DNA from: Candidatus Marsarchaeota G1 archaeon BE_D
GTDB lineage: Archaea; Thermoproteota; Thermoprotei_A; Marsarchaeales; Marsarchaeaceae
Assembly (NCBI GenBank): GCA_003019595.1
Contig: NEXD01000001.1
Coordinates: 1-64,000, forward strand
DNA length: 64,000 nucleotides
Reading direction: 5' to 3'
Below the pieces are notes generated by a model. The model did not search any database, was not told the DNA's origin, and was given only the letters and a program-made list of their open reading frames with translations. This document shows, in pieces, positions 63,999-64,000 of this stretch. Within the stretch, counting starts at the first letter, position 1; the number at the start of each line of letters is the position of its first letter. The position numbers and the translations under genes are program-made.

Positions 63999-64000
63999 GA

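Overview
The window is a compact chromosomal segment from an AT-rich, probably thermophilic archaeon of the TACK group. Lineage is inferred from eS26, archaeal information-processing genes, and GC-rich 16S/23S/SRP/tRNA genes set in AT-rich DNA. It carries a linked 16S-23S rRNA operon with processing stems, eight tRNA genes (two with 15-nt canonical introns), an SRP RNA in tandem with tRNA-Ser, and about 60 mostly housekeeping genes: Topo VI, aIF1A, Nmd3, aIF2-beta, ProRS, thermosome, DPH5, proteasome beta, TiaS, Pelota, DnaG, PheRS, XPD-like helicase, CarS, ABCE1, TpiA, ThyX and others. Main points for follow-up: (1) five conserved genes (a UPF0104-like gene, dph5, a class III aminotransferase, carS, thyX) are each split by a -1 frameshift at an A/T homopolymer one base too short; dph5 and thyX carry an in-frame A_AAA_AAG slippery heptamer. 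(2) A C/D-box sRNA lies between S17e and a MoaD/ubiquitin-like gene, with a 12-nt guide perfectly complementary to the 16S rRNA in this window. (3) There are unassigned GC-rich structured RNA candidates upstream of dnaG, upstream of tRNA-Ala (with a K-turn/K-loop-like motif), and at the predicted 5' end of the rRNA transcript. (4) A decayed TnpB and several other eroded coding islands fill the few long intergenic gaps. No CRISPR array or intact mobile element was seen. All assignments are by eye, without database searches.
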